Source of the DNA: Phylloscopus collybita
Lineage: Eukaryota > Chordata > Aves > Passeriformes > Phylloscopidae
Direction of reading: 5' to 3'
Length of the DNA stretch: 64,000 nucleotides
Assembly (NCBI GenBank): GCA_027886175.1
Contig: JAJNNQ010000002.1
Location: 8,552,001-8,616,000 of the forward strand
How positions within the stretch are numbered: the first letter of the stretch is position 1; every line of letters begins with the position of its first letter. The translations under genes and the position numbers were made by a program. Under the pieces are notes generated by a model, which had not been told where the DNA came from, did not search any database, and saw only the letters and a program-made list of their open reading frames with translations. This document shows, piece by piece, positions 53,001-64,000 of the stretch.

Positions 53001-54360
53001 CATCCCTCACATCTCCCTCTCCTTTCCCACCCCCAAACTCCTACAGGTGATTAGATTTCTCTTGGGAAACAGATTATTTAGAAGTAAAAATCCATCTAGA
53101 TACTTCTTTTCAGGCAGTGTTAAACAACCAGATTACAAAATACCTCCTGTTCCTGATTCCACAAGGGCAAATTCTACTTAGCCAGGGATGAGGTCATGAT
53201 GTGCCAGAACTACAAAATTAAGGAAGGTTCTGATACAGAGCATTGGAGACATTAAGGAGGAAAAAAATTCTTTGTAGATAATCTAAATAATTTCTGTCAT
53301 TAGCTTATATTTCACATGACACATGGATCTTTTAGAAAAGTAGATTTCAAATACAACTGGATGTACTCATTTTTCTTTTCAGGATAAGGCAGATTTATTT
53401 CTCAATTTCTAACTCTCATGTCAACATATGCTACACACTTGATCCTCTTTTTCTGTTGCTCTCCCCTGATGCACCTGCTGCTCTTTCCCTTGCTCTAAAC
53501 AATCAGTCTTTGGTACTCAAGTGCCATCCTGCACCCAGGGTGATGCAAGGGCCACCCACCACAGTCTGGGCACTGAAAGAAGGATGGCTCAGTGCTCCAG
53601 CACTGCCCTCAAATTCCTGTCTCTATATTCTGAATGAGGCAGTCACAAAGAAATGCCCATATTGCATTATAACACAAATTCCCAGTACCAAAGCGTGTAA
53701 ATGAGTGTATGAACACGTGAAAGTGATTGGTGCAGAAAGTAAGGAGAGAAAGAAATCCATCTCCTGAATTAGGTTACTGGTCTCCAGCAAAACTGTCTCA
53801 AGCAATGTTTTATCTGTGTGTGTGAGGAAGAGTGAAACTTGGAAAAAATGATGGATTGATTTGAATACTGCAGATTATGAGTAAGTTCAGGGTGGGGTGT
53901 GTTTAAGGGCACCCCTCTGCAATCCCAGTTCCCTGCTCTGGATATTAATGGAGTCCTGGTTTTCTACCCATGGGCACAAGAAGAGGCACAAGGCTGGGCA
54001 CAACACTGTCTCTGTGTGTCCTCCAGAATGGAGGCTTGGACTTTACTCCAGCCAAAAACAGGGGCATGGCCATGTCATGCTGATCTCTCTTTGGAAACAC
54101 AGAGCAAAAAGCAAAGCTTACCAAAGGCTGCTGATGTTCATGCCATACCCTTCCTCCTTCTTTTGCATAATGAAGCAAAAGTGAGGAATCAGCCACTATT
54201 TCTCACCCTTCAGAGCAGGTACCACAGTGTGTTTAAAATACATGAATGAGTTGGTGCCCTCTCTGCTGCAGCTGCCCTGCAGTAACATGCTCTGGAACAG
54301 TGGCACGCTCCACAAACCAAGAGAGGATGACTAAGTGTCAAAACCCATGCCTATAACATT

Positions 54361-54620
54361 TAATTACAATTTAATTTTTAAAATGAACTACAGGGTTTTT
54401 TGCCTAGTTTAGATACACAATTGCAATCAGAAATCAACCATTGTGCAAATACAATTTACACAGAGTTTGCAATTAAAAGGCCACTTGTACACCCGTGTCA
54501 AACCAAGGAGCTTCAACCTCATTGTAACAATGCCCAGCATTTTGTTTTCTTTTTTACAAGTGTTGTGCAATCTAACCCAAATTAATCTTCATGACAATAA
54601 GAAACAGAAAGGTTAGATTT
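54361..54620. promoter_or_regulatory. Candidate conserved non-coding (enhancer-like) segment
   Basis: TTTAATTACAATTTAATTTT is followed by ATTGTGCAAATACAA (SOX- and POU-like words) and further AATTA cores. No transposon was recognised. Inference only. Confidence 0.2.
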
Positions 54621-55295
54621 ATTTGGGGGTATACAAAGAATCAGATGGCTGAGCTGGGAGGAAAATTTCTGGGGAAGACAGTCTAAGACCTGTGCTAAAA
54701 TCATAGTTTCTGATAACTTTCCACATATAATTCATTTGCTAATTTTGGTCCAAATTTCCTTCTTTTGACTCCAGTAATTATTATTAACTGATGCAGTGTC
54801 TGTAATGTAGTCAACGCTTTCCAGACATAAAACCAAGAAAAATTATTTTTACAAGACTGCCTATAAAAATACATTGCATATCTGAGATCATTTTGGATTA
54901 GTGAGACCGAGAGATTTTAAACATTGGTATGCACAATGTATGCAGTAAAACTATGTGGACTGGTAAAAACAAACTTTTTCCTTGTTGTTTGTTCTAGTTA
55001 CTGAGCACAGCATGCTCTAAGTTAGTCAAATTGGAGTTTCACTGACCATGGAAGTAGTTAAAATTGTATGGTTTTCTCCCTCTCAGAGTCTGATATCAGT
55101 CTCATTTAATCGTAGATTTTTACCTGTGCAACAGTACAGACAAAACAAACTACCACCAATTTCTGGCAATGAAAGTAAGAAGAGGATTTAAGTCAACAAT
55201 TTTTATATCTCCTCTATTTTCTGATTCCTAGGAACAGTAGGGTCTGTCCAAAACTAAAACCACGTTTTTCTCATACTTCAGAAATCTATATTTAT

Positions 55296-55370
55296 AAATG
55301 CGTATATATATATTATAAATGTGTGTATATATATACACACACATACATATAAATGTATATGTGTTCATTT
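55296..55370. repeat. TA/CA-rich microsatellite with 22-bp palindrome
   Basis: Alternating TATATA, GTGTGT and CACACA. Positions 55320-55341 form a perfect palindrome of 22 bp. Confidence 0.85.
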
Positions 55371-55712
55371 ATTCTATATATTTATATTGAAATACTTCCA
55401 GATGTTTATATATTTTAATAGATCTATATAGAAAGTGTTCACAGAAACACCAGAAGTGAACTTGCCTGTCAGATTGTGTCTGCAGCTGTCTGACCTCTTC
55501 TGCCACCATGTGGGTATTACTGAAGTGCAGGAATGCAGCAGCTGCTGGCAGAGCATGAGAGGATGAGAGGGTGAGAAATGCCCCTGTGCCTCCCAGGTAC
55601 CTCAGGCAAACTGGGAGAGCTGCCTCCTCACTTCAAAACTGTCTGGCAAGAAGCTTGAAATCTGAAACACTTCTCCATACCTTCAGGTCTTTAACTATCT
55701 AAAAATCTATGG

Positions 55713-55756
55713 ATAAAATAAAATAAAATAAAATAAAATAAAATAAAATAATAAAA
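55713..55756 (+). repeat. (ATAAA)n pentanucleotide microsatellite
   Basis: About eight uninterrupted units of ATAAA, followed by an ATAATAAAAC decay. Likely length-polymorphic. Confidence 0.95.
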
Positions 55757-55914
55757 CTCCAGACACTTTTTCTGCAGAGGTGTTTTATTGGAATACAACA
55801 CTCCCTGGGATGATTGTGATATCTTGGCTGGTTTTTGCAAGGAGGTCCAGGAGCTGAACCCCTCCAGGCTGGATTTTGCTTTTTCTCAGGGACCATCCAA
55901 ATGTCCAGAAATGC

Positions 55915-55931
55915 TCTTTTTTTTTTTTTTT
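55915..55931. repeat. Poly-T tract
   Basis: A T homopolymer of about 17 bases. Confidence 0.85.
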
Positions 55932-57807
55932 TGGAGGTCATCAGAGATTAAGGAGATGTTTTATGGATATGTTCTAAATATGGCTGTTTCAGATTAGTGT
56001 ACTTAATCCTACCTCCCTGTGATTATGCTACTGACAAAATATATCAAATGTAAGGTGTATACAAGAGAGCTACTTCAAATAAAGGCTCTTCTGACTTTAC
56101 AACTAGCTAAACAAATAATTATCTGTCTAGCTCCTGACTCAAAAATGTTCTGCAAGTTGTTACTTCTCTAGTAAAGGTCTAAATGGGATAACAAAATTTT
56201 ATTATTTTATTTATTCCAAAATTATTTAAAATCACAATCACACCAGAACTCCTGTAGAATGGCATTCAAATTGCTACAGTTTTCTCCTTAATTAGCAAAA
56301 AACAAAACTGATACATCTTCTGGCTAATGCTGAAGGAGTGTTAACGCAGTAAATGGTAGCTTTTAAATACTGCATTTGAAGAGTCACTGTGTGGGGATAT
56401 CACCCTTGCATAAACACTGGTATTCTGGGTAAGTGCATAGTTTGTCTTTCTATTGAAAATAACAAAAGAGGGAAAAGTAAACCTATGTCCTGTCATTAAA
56501 CAAAGGATAAAATAATGCCTTTAGAAAGAAGCTACAGAAGTTTGGTTTTTTTCCCAAGTATACCCTACGTTTGCAAACAGTTAATATTTTCTTTAACACC
56601 AGTTAATCTATAAATATCTTTCTGACCTTTGGATAATAGCATGCTTAATACATCTGCATGTCAAACACTGCAAGTTTTACTTTGATTCACCCACTTTAAG
56701 AGAAGCTATCATGTGCCAGACAGCTGCTTTTTCTCATAACTTCCCCCATAACTAAAACTTCTGCATAGTTACAAAACAGAAAATGGCACCAGAATCACAG
56801 AGCAATATGTGCATTTCTCAGGACTAAATGGCTTCTGTGACTTGCTCCAGTCAAGTATAAACCATGCAAAAGTACACTAACTTAGCTTCTAAAAGCAAAT
56901 GTTTTTTCGGTGTTTCACACTAGTTTCACTCTCCATCTCCAGATTTTTCCTCCTTCACTGAGTGTCTGAAGTAAACAGTGAAAATCGTGTGGCTTTTATT
57001 CAGGGAGGTAAATATAATTTGAAATAATAACTCTCTCCAGTACAGAGACCACTTTCCATGACCTAGATTAGTCAATATAATATTTTAATGCTAAATAATT
57101 TGTTGCAAAGTTCTCACACTATATAGCAGAGCTCTCTGTATCTATTCTTAAATATCTGCAACATTTTGTAAATTAACATTAACTTTATAAACATGTTAGC
57201 ATTTTAAATGTCCTAAAAATTACACAGGTATCTATAAAGGGTGGAGTCTCCTGAAAGTTTATGTACTTCCAATGCAGGTATTGCAGTCCCTAAATGTGCA
57301 GTGGCTGGAATCAGAAGCTGATTTTAAAAAGCCAAGTTGATTTTTAGGTTGCTCTGTGCTCTGTCAAAGGGAAGTGTCAAGTCCTTTCGAGGTCAATGTT
57401 CAACGACTGAAAGGAATTAGGTCCCTTTAAGAAACCAACAAAAACTGGACAGTTCAACAAAAACTGCTTACAGCTAGAAAACAGGAAATATCTGCAAGAA
57501 ATCAGAAGGAAAACAATATAGGGTGCAAAGCTGCATTAACTGGAGAAGTGCAGCTAGGAAAAAATTTGCATGGTCTAGAGAGGCATAGGAGAAATAGGAA
57601 TGGCTTTGAACAAAGCAAGAATGGTGGGTTAGAATGTGATACCTTAATCTGGGTGTTCAGAAAGTTTCAAGACTTTAAGCATGCAATTTTGAAAAGCTAT
57701 TATCGAAGCCCTAAAAGCTTTGTAAACTGATCAAGACCTAAATGATGTCAGAAATATGGCAAACTGCAACTGGAAACCAAAAGCAAAACTATTCCCTGTG
57801 TTTAGGG

Positions 57808-57879
57808 TTTATTGATCTAAACCATTCCATGCATGCATCTGTATACAAATGCATGCATGAAATGGTTTGGATCAATAAA
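57808..57879. repeat. 72-nt near-perfect hairpin, possible pre-miRNA-like fold
   Basis: The 31-nt arm at 57808-57838 is the reverse complement of 57849-57879 at 29 of 31 positions, with a 10-nt loop. Each strand would have one G-U wobble and one mismatch. The arms carry ATGCATGCAT near the loop and TTGATC near the base. The length and loop size are in the range of animal pre-miRNAs, but I recognise no known miRNA. A small palindromic transposon or a template-switch event are alternatives. Confidence 0.9.
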
Positions 57880-59436
57880 TCATTTTAATTTTTGTAGTGC
57901 TTTCATCAAACTGGCAAATAAAACATCTGCTCATCATCTCATTCTGCCAAGCAGGTGGAACATTGAAGAGTGGTGATCACTGCCAAGGTTTGCTTAGCAA
58001 AAAATGCTTTGCCTGTTTTAGCTATAAATAATGCTCACCACATGTTTACTAGGCAAGGTTGTGATTCCCTTTCATCTCAGTTTGGTGAGAGACAAACCAA
58101 GAAATATTGAGAAGAGTTAATTAATCCATGTGTAAACTCAGCAGATGCTAAAACTCAACAGGAAGCCAGAAGCAGCCTCACCAGAGAGAGAACACTTGGG
58201 CCCTACTCCTTGCCAGCAACTTAGCTCATACATTTCACATGCTATCAGCATTATATAAAAATTACAGTGACTAGGAAACATGAAAATAACTACTGCAAGA
58301 GGGCAAATAAGTCCAAACTTTCCCTCAAAAGAAGGCTACAGCCAGTGTATTCATTTTTCTCATTTTATTTCACAATTCTTGCGATTGAGGTTACACCACA
58401 GCTCAGTTTTAAGGGAAAAGTTGTCCTGGAAGCCCCTTCCATCTTCTGGTGGTTTGGTCAATCTCCTGCCATCCCCACAGCACCAAGACCGGCCATTCAG
58501 ATTTCTGGGTTGATCTGTGGCACTGCAAACCCACAAATTCCTTATGGAAGAGCTGGCAGAGGTGTCTCCTCCTCACCTCTTGTGGAGAGGAAGTAGCAGC
58601 AGCAGCTGTCCTGTGTTGCTGTGTGTTCAGGCTGAGTGCTCTGAGCAAGATGGAAAAATGTGGGACCAGAATCACAGCAGATTTTAGCTGTGAGAGAGGC
58701 ACCTATTTTCCCAGGGGACTCTTTCTATAATCACTGCAGTCCAAAATGTCCAGAACATTTGAGGATCTCTGAAATGTAGGCCACTAGATTTCAGACAAAA
58801 ACTGCTGTGGGCAGCCTCTTTTGTTTGTACCTAGAATGATTTGTCCTTGTTGGAGTTAATGTTGTGTTTGGCTGGCTCCTGAATGTCATTATCCCCCTTT
58901 GCTTACCAGGCTTGATGTCCCCTTCATCTTTCTTACTCAAGTTTAGTTTTCCATGATGTCAACAGATAGCAGGGAAACTGCTCTGCTGATCTCTTCATTC
59001 AGGGACTAAATAAATAAGTGAGACTTGCTAATGTTACATTATTATTATTTCTCAAGTTCCCAGAGCTACAGAAAGTTCTGACAGCTCATGCAGAGTACAA
59101 GGCTGTTACTACTTATCTTTCACTAAAATACACTAATGAGAAAATTTCTCATCAGATCTCAACAAGAGTGTTTTGTTCCTTTTAATGTAATGTTGACATA
59201 TTGGTGTGCTGCTGTTCTGGGCCTGGATGTCAAAGCATATTAGACTTGTGCATTGTAGTCATGAATTTGCTCAGTAAAAATAAATTAATGTTTACCTTCC
59301 ATGGTTCCAGTTGTTTTTCAGTGTTTTCAATTCCAGTGATGGCATGTTCACAAAAAAAATCTGGAAAAATACTGGCATAGATTAGCCCAAGGTCATTTCC
59401 CTAATCTAAAATCACCAAGAATTTTGAAACACAGGG

Positions 59437-59610
59437 AAATTCAGAAGCATGTTTGAAAACAGAACAAGTTCATCTACAAGGTTCTATCCTAACTCCTCTT
59501 TAATTTATCAAATACCTGGAAAAGCAATGACTTCAGCCATCTCATTAAACATACAGATTAAAACCGGGTTTAGTCTGAGTTTAAACTGGTGGCAATGAAT
59601 ATTTTAGTCT
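59437..59610 (+). mobile_element. Ancient CR1-like LINE, RT-domain relic
   Basis: The stretch AGAAGCATGTTTGAAAAC resembles the CR1 block for QHGF-KN. It is followed by GGTTCTATCCTAACTCC, matching the GSVLGP block, and CTCATTAAACATACAGATT, read LIKHTD-stop, in the place of LIKFADDTK. The second catalytic aspartate has become a stop. The order is right but spacers are deleted. It is non-functional and old. Confidence 0.55.
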
Positions 59611-61110
59611 CCAGTGATAAATTGCATGTCAGAGTTTTCCTGTCTTTTCAGCCTGGGCAGTAACCCTGAAGGGACTGGGCGTGCAGTGCTTATCTTAAGT
59701 GTATCTATAACATACATACAACCCTTCACAAACACAAAGAGGATGTATCATGTCGTCAGACATGCATTTCCTAAGCAGGGTTCTACTGCAGCTGACAGTA
59801 ATGAACTCTGATGGTGGAGCAGAAGTTATTTTTGTTCTAAATGACAAACTGCCATGTCCTGTTATCTAGAAGATTTAAGGCCTGACACACATTATTTCGT
59901 CTAATGGAATCAGTTCAAAAGGAAAAGACAGGATTACATATGCCAGTAGGAATGGATATGGAGCTGTATTTCCCCAGGTGCCCAGGAACTAAATATCAGT
60001 GATTTTTCTAACCATGGTGGTTCTGGTCAGTTCATTTTATTTAAAGGTGTGCTTAAACTTCAAACAAGTACTGGAATTAGCATCCCGCATCCCTTCAGCT
60101 GGCAACTTTTCCCAGGAGACAGAAAAAGGCTGAGTTATCACAAATAATTACTCCTGACTGGCCAGACTACCAAAAGAATGACAACCACCATTTAAACTAA
60201 GAGAAGAGATGATGAAAGCAAACACCTTGTTCCTTCTTTTTCTGTTAGAAATGGGTGGTTGTGGAGTAGTTCAAACTAGTGACATCCCTTTAGATGAACC
60301 TCACAGTCCAATGTAGTTACCTTTTCCTGAGGGTAATTTCATTTAGTACTTAGCTCTAACCAGCCTTTTGCCTTTTGTCTGATACTTTGCATTTTCAGTG
60401 CTGTAACACAGTGACTGCATTTTTGCTCTGGTTTTATGCAGTTCTTGAGCCATGATTAGGATTCCTACAGCAGGTATTGCTAACATTGCACAGCCAGACA
60501 TTCAAAGTGTCCTTTACAGGGGCTTCTGTGTCAGACTCATATTTCCAAAATTCAGCAGCACACAAGCAAGTATTTGGCCCAGAGACTGAAATTCCACACA
60601 GTGTTATAAACCATGGGAGTATGACATGTCCTAGAAAGACTCTGTGCCCTGGTTCATCTTTAAAGACTCATGCTTTTAATGGAATTATATCTTCCAAGAC
60701 ATTATGAAATCCATTAAAATGAAAAATACTTCTTTCGGGTTCCTGGAAGTAATTAATTCATTTATACTTAAAAAAAAAGGGCAGATGTTGTAGTAAGTCT
60801 AACTGTCAGAAAAGAGGACACATTAGAAAGGCTTAGGAAATAAAGACTGTGTTCCTGAAATGCAGCTGAGGAGCTGCAGGGAATTAACAGTGCTGGGGCT
60901 GGGGACATTAAGTTCTTTTATATTGTATTAGCAAGAACCAAGGACCCTGAAGTGTGGTTTAATGACAGGACTCAAACTTTACAAGGATTCACAAAATCAT
61001 TTTCCAAAAGTATTTGAGCAAGAGGAGACTATGACTTAGTTACACAGAGGTGAGCTAAGTACTGCTGCACTTGCCAACACCAAAGAAGTTCTTTTGCAGA
61101 CATTGCAGTC
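59611..61110. other. Non-coding DNA, no recognised gene
   Basis: No exon, RNA gene or repeat was recognised. Short open frames (59614-59811 and 60477-60707) have no domain. Confidence 0.55.
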
Positions 61111-61437
61111 TACACCTTCCTCGTGAGGGAAGAGGAGGGGCAGACACTGATCTCCTCTTGTGGACCAATGACAGGACCCAAAGGAATGGCCTGAAGTTGT
61201 GTCAGGGCAGGTTTAGGTTGGATATTAGAAAAAGTTTCTTCATCCAGAGGGTGGCTGGGAACAGGAACAGGCTGCTAAGGGCAGTGGTCACAGCACCAGG
61301 CTGGCAGAGCTCAATGAGAGTTTGGACAATGCCCTCATGGACCTGGTGTGACCCTTGGGCATGGTCCTGTGCAGGGCCAGGAGTTGGACTCCATGGATCC
61401 GTTCCCTCTCAAGATATTCTAAGATTCTTTGAATGAA
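61111..61437 (+). mobile_element. CR1 LINE 3' end, plus strand
   Basis: The region matches the last part of CR1: GGAATGGCCTGAAGTTGTG, then GGTTTAGGTTGGATATTAG, then AGTTGGACTCCATGGATCC, ending in TTCTAAGATTCTTTGAA, a decayed pair of the 3'-terminal octamers. It is 5'-truncated. The 121-codon open frame over it (61071-61436) is not a real gene. The tail on the right proves the orientation. Confidence 0.92.
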
Positions 61438-61946
61438 GTTACAAAAAATAATGATGCAGAAGCAAAGTATTAAAATGCCATACATATGTAGTAAAAGATT
61501 AATCACACTGAGAACCCAAATGAAGCATGACAAATCATCCAAGATATACTAATCACCTTGAATACAAAAGATTCCGCTAGACACTTTCTTCTTCTGGGTC
61601 TATGGGTCTCAGCAATAGCAAAATAGGAGTCCACAAAAGTATAGGTCCTATAAATGGGTGAATGAGATGAGTCAGGAATATTAGATGACCTAAAGATAAG
61701 TCCTTGTGTCAAGATATAACTCTTCAAGCTGTTGTTTGCTGGGCAGGGGTGTTGTTTTTTGGGTTTTTTTATCTATAATGGAAGTGCAGATTCTGTCTAT
61801 CTGGGTCACAGTTTTCACAAACTCTTGAAATGTTTTTGAAAAGGAATCTCTTATTTCCACTTTGCCTTTTGCAAACTCTACACACAACCATACTTAATTA
61901 TAAGGTTTCCTTAATGTGACACTATGGGACATCTTGCAATCTTCCT
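61438..61946. other. Spacer between two tail-to-tail CR1 ends
   Basis: AT-rich, with a T-rich run (61750-61770). No gene or repeat was recognised. Confidence 0.5.
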
Positions 61947-62150
61947 ATCACAGAGTGATTGGGTTGATAGAAGTCTTGAATTTCCCCTATCCATGGGCAG
62001 GGACAACTTCCACTATCCCAGGTTGCTCCAAGCCCCATCCAACCTGGCCTGGAACACATCCAGGGATGGGGAAGCAAAAACTTCACTGGGCAACCACTTC
62101 CAGTGCTTCACTCCCCTCACAGTAAAGAATTTACCTATGTCCTATGAGTC
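61947..62150 (-). mobile_element. CR1 LINE 3' end, minus strand
   Basis: This starts with ATCACAGAGTGATTGGGTTG, the reverse complement of the CR1 terminus. It continues with CATGGGCAGGGACAACTTCC and CTCCAAGCCCCATCCAACCT, then CAGTAAAGAATTTACC, all typical of the reverse complement of a CR1 3' UTR. It is 5'-truncated to about 200 bp and contains no ORF2. Confidence 0.93.
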
Positions 62151-62415
62151 CTTGAATTTCTTTAAAAATAAAATTATTTTCAATTTTTCTTTATTAAGGA
62201 AAAAAAACTGGTTTTCACTCTAGATACCAATGCTTCTGTCTGTTATATGAAATATAGTATTTCTGTTTCTATCTTTAGATATGGCTTGGAACAAATGGAG
62301 ACAGTGCTAAGGTATGAGTATGCTGAAGGATAACACATATCCTTTGCACATAGCATCTGAGTTTGTAGTTCAGAATGTCTGGTTGTTTGCATTTATTTCC
62401 AATGTCTGGAAATAC

Positions 62416-62481
62416 CTGGAATAGCCTGTGTACACTTACACAGATATTACACATAATAACTGGAACAACCTGTGTACACTT
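62416..62481 (+). repeat. 22-bp direct repeat, 44-bp period
   Basis: 62416-62437 and 62460-62481 (CTGGAAYARCCTGTGTACAC type) differ at two bases. The 22-bp spacer does not repeat. Confidence 0.9.
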
Positions 62482-62950
62482 TGCTGGAGGGACACACCAA
62501 TACAGCAGTTCTGAACCTGAAAATAGCTTTACTATATATTTTAATTGGATTTTACATTTAAAGTAACTATGCTTCCCTATTGCATAATTCTCATATTCAT
62601 GTTTGGTATCTGGTTATTGACTGAATAATTCAAAACCCTAACATTACAATACATGTGCATTAAAAATTATAATATTAATTTTTAAAAATAAACACAGCTT
62701 CTAACTGCACTATTTATCTTAAAAATGAGCCCAAGTCAAATTTTTCATATCCAGGTCTCAGTTTCCCTGTTTTTCAGATGATATAGATGTACTGCTGGCT
62801 TTTAACTTACATCCCATATTTAAATAGCCTTTGCATTTTTGTGTATATTGCTTATCTCCAGCAAGACAAAATAAACTCTAGTATTCAAGTGACTTTTTTT
62901 AGATATTCATCAAAGAAGAATAAAAAATACATTTTTGTGAGATAATGTGG

Positions 62951-62975
62951 CTGAGCTGAGCTGAGCTGAGCTGAG
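62951..62975 (+). repeat. (CTGAG)5 microsatellite
   Basis: Five exact CTGAG units in a row. Confidence 0.97.
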
Positions 62976-63569
62976 GAGCAGGTGTTTGGAATGCCTGCAG
63001 AAGGATTCACTCGCTGTCAGTGTGTTTAAAGCTGGAGAAGCCAGCCAGCACTGTGCTCTTCAGCTTGTAAACTCTGGCTGCTGATGTGATGAGAAACAGT
63101 GAATGTTCTGCTTACAAATTTAGATTCTTCATCCCAAGAGGTTCCTACCAGATCCCAGGCTTTGCGACAAATCCAGGTTCTTTTTTCTTGGCCCATATAT
63201 TTCAGAACAATAACATATGTCATATGTGTGCCTTCTGAAAGCCCAGAAAAACATGATTTCCTTCTTGTGCAATGTGAGCAGCTCTTTCAGTCTCCATGAA
63301 CACAAGTCACAGGGCTCTCTGAGAACCAGGAGGGAATAAATGAAGAATTGGCATATATATGTTATTTTTTCTGTAAACTGTTCTCTTTGGTTTGTTTACA
63401 AGGCTTGCCTTCCCAGTTTATATGTCAATATAGGAAAAACAATAATTTCAAGATAATAATGCATTGTGTAAAGGCTAATAAACTGGAGTTGTATGAGAGC
63501 TGCAATCAGAGTTCCACCAGTCATTCTCCACTGCCTGGCTGCGAGCAATGCACTGAGTAACATTCCTCA

Positions 63570-64000
63570 CTGCAATTCCTTGGATCAGGGCAATCCCAAG
63601 CACAGGCTGTGCAGGGAGTGGATTTTTAGCAGCCCTGGGGAGAAGGACTAGGGAGTGCTAGTTGATGAGAAGCTCAAAATGACCCAGCAATGTGCACTCA
63701 CAGCCCAGAATGTCAAATGAGTCCTGGGCTGCATCAAAAGCACCTTGGGGCAGCAAGCAAGGGAGGGGATTCTGCCCCTCTGCTCTGCTCTGGTGGGACC
63801 CCACCTGCAGTGCTGCACCCAGCTGTTCAAAAAGAAATCATCAACAAAAGAAGGAGAAGGACTTGCTGAAGTGAGCCCAGGGGATGCCATGAACATGATT
63901 AGAGGGCTGAAGCAACTCTCCTATGGAGACAAACTGGGAAAGTGGTGGCTGTTCAGCCCAGAGAAGAGAAGGCTCTGAGGGGACTTTGTAACAACTGCTC
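63570..64000 (+). mobile_element. CR1 LINE ORF2 C-terminal region, plus strand, runs off the window
   Basis: The plus strand encodes, across frames, [28 protein letters not shown], then ILPLCSALVGPHLQCCTQLF, then MIRGLKQLSYGDKLGKWWLF followed by SPEKRRL. These match the ordered C-terminal blocks of CR1 ORF2 ([57 protein letters not shown]). A stop and frame changes are present, so it is inactive. The 3' UTR should lie beyond the window edge. The 5' edge is approximate. Confidence 0.93.

Larger units (their letters stand above)
45906..59436. other. Long non-coding stretch with simple repeats and one hairpin
   Basis: No exon was recognised in 13.5 kb. The longest open frame (52083-52532, 149 codons) encodes a low-complexity, motif-free peptide. 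The stretch holds a TA/CA microsatellite (55296-55370), an (ATAAA)n repeat (55713-55756), a poly-T tract (55915-55931) and a 72-nt hairpin (57808-57879). Several AT-rich enhancer-like blocks are present, notably 47150-47400, 49600-50100, 54361-54620 and 59020-59290. Confidence 0.55.
62151..63569. other. Non-coding DNA with small repeats
   Basis: No gene was recognised. It holds a 22-bp direct repeat (62416-62437 and 62460-62481) and a (CTGAG)5 microsatellite. Confidence 0.55.

Noticed and set aside
57281..57440. Possible ancient SINE or LINE remnant (AGGAATTAGGTCCCTTTAAG)
   Set aside because: The word recalls old amniote repeats, but I could not name a family or extend the match.
61071..61436. 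121-codon plus-strand open frame
   Set aside because: It overlaps a CR1 3' end, mostly non-coding 3' UTR.

Overview
The window looks like vertebrate nuclear DNA from a bird, most likely a passerine. It is AT-rich, has no dense ORFs or operons, and is scattered with fragments of CR1 LINEs, the main avian retroposon, in both orientations. It also carries solo long terminal repeats (LTRs) of endogenous retroviruses that resemble families common in songbird genomes. The passerine assignment rests on my recognition of those LTRs, not on a database search. I could not find a single convincing protein-coding exon, tRNA or rRNA. The stretch is best read as a gene desert or the inside of a very large intron.

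Layout. 1-5012: unrecognised single-copy DNA. 5013-5390: a very old CR1 reverse-transcriptase (RT) relic. 8878-8948: a short AT-rich tandem array. 13944-14545: a CR1 copy, plus strand, with an internal deletion. 15387-16109: a solo LTR. 19813-20535: the longest recognisable CR1 3' end, minus strand. 23880-24062: a CR1 fragment that stops exactly where a second LTR type begins (24063 to about 24519). 25834-26702: a solo LTR flanked by a perfect 5-bp target-site duplication, with the most CpG-rich stretch I noticed in the window. 31385-31550: an old CR1 RT relic, minus strand. 33520-33800: CR1 3' region. 45408-45905: CR1, minus strand, with an RT core. 59437-59610: an old RT relic. 61111-61437 and 61947-62150: CR1 3' ends arranged tail to tail. 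63570-64000: CR1 ORF2 C-terminal region running off the window.

The elements do not form a working gene set. All CR1 copies are 5'-truncated or internally deleted and carry stops or frameshifts. The LTRs have no recognisable gag, pol or env beside them.

The signals I consider most worth checking are: three CTCF-like motifs, all in one orientation, inside the LTR at 25834-26702; two near-perfect hairpins (23291-23341 and 57808-57879) not explained by any repeat I recognise; and several AT-rich blocks dense in homeodomain, SOX and POU core words that could be conserved enhancers. No new multi-gene system is visible.
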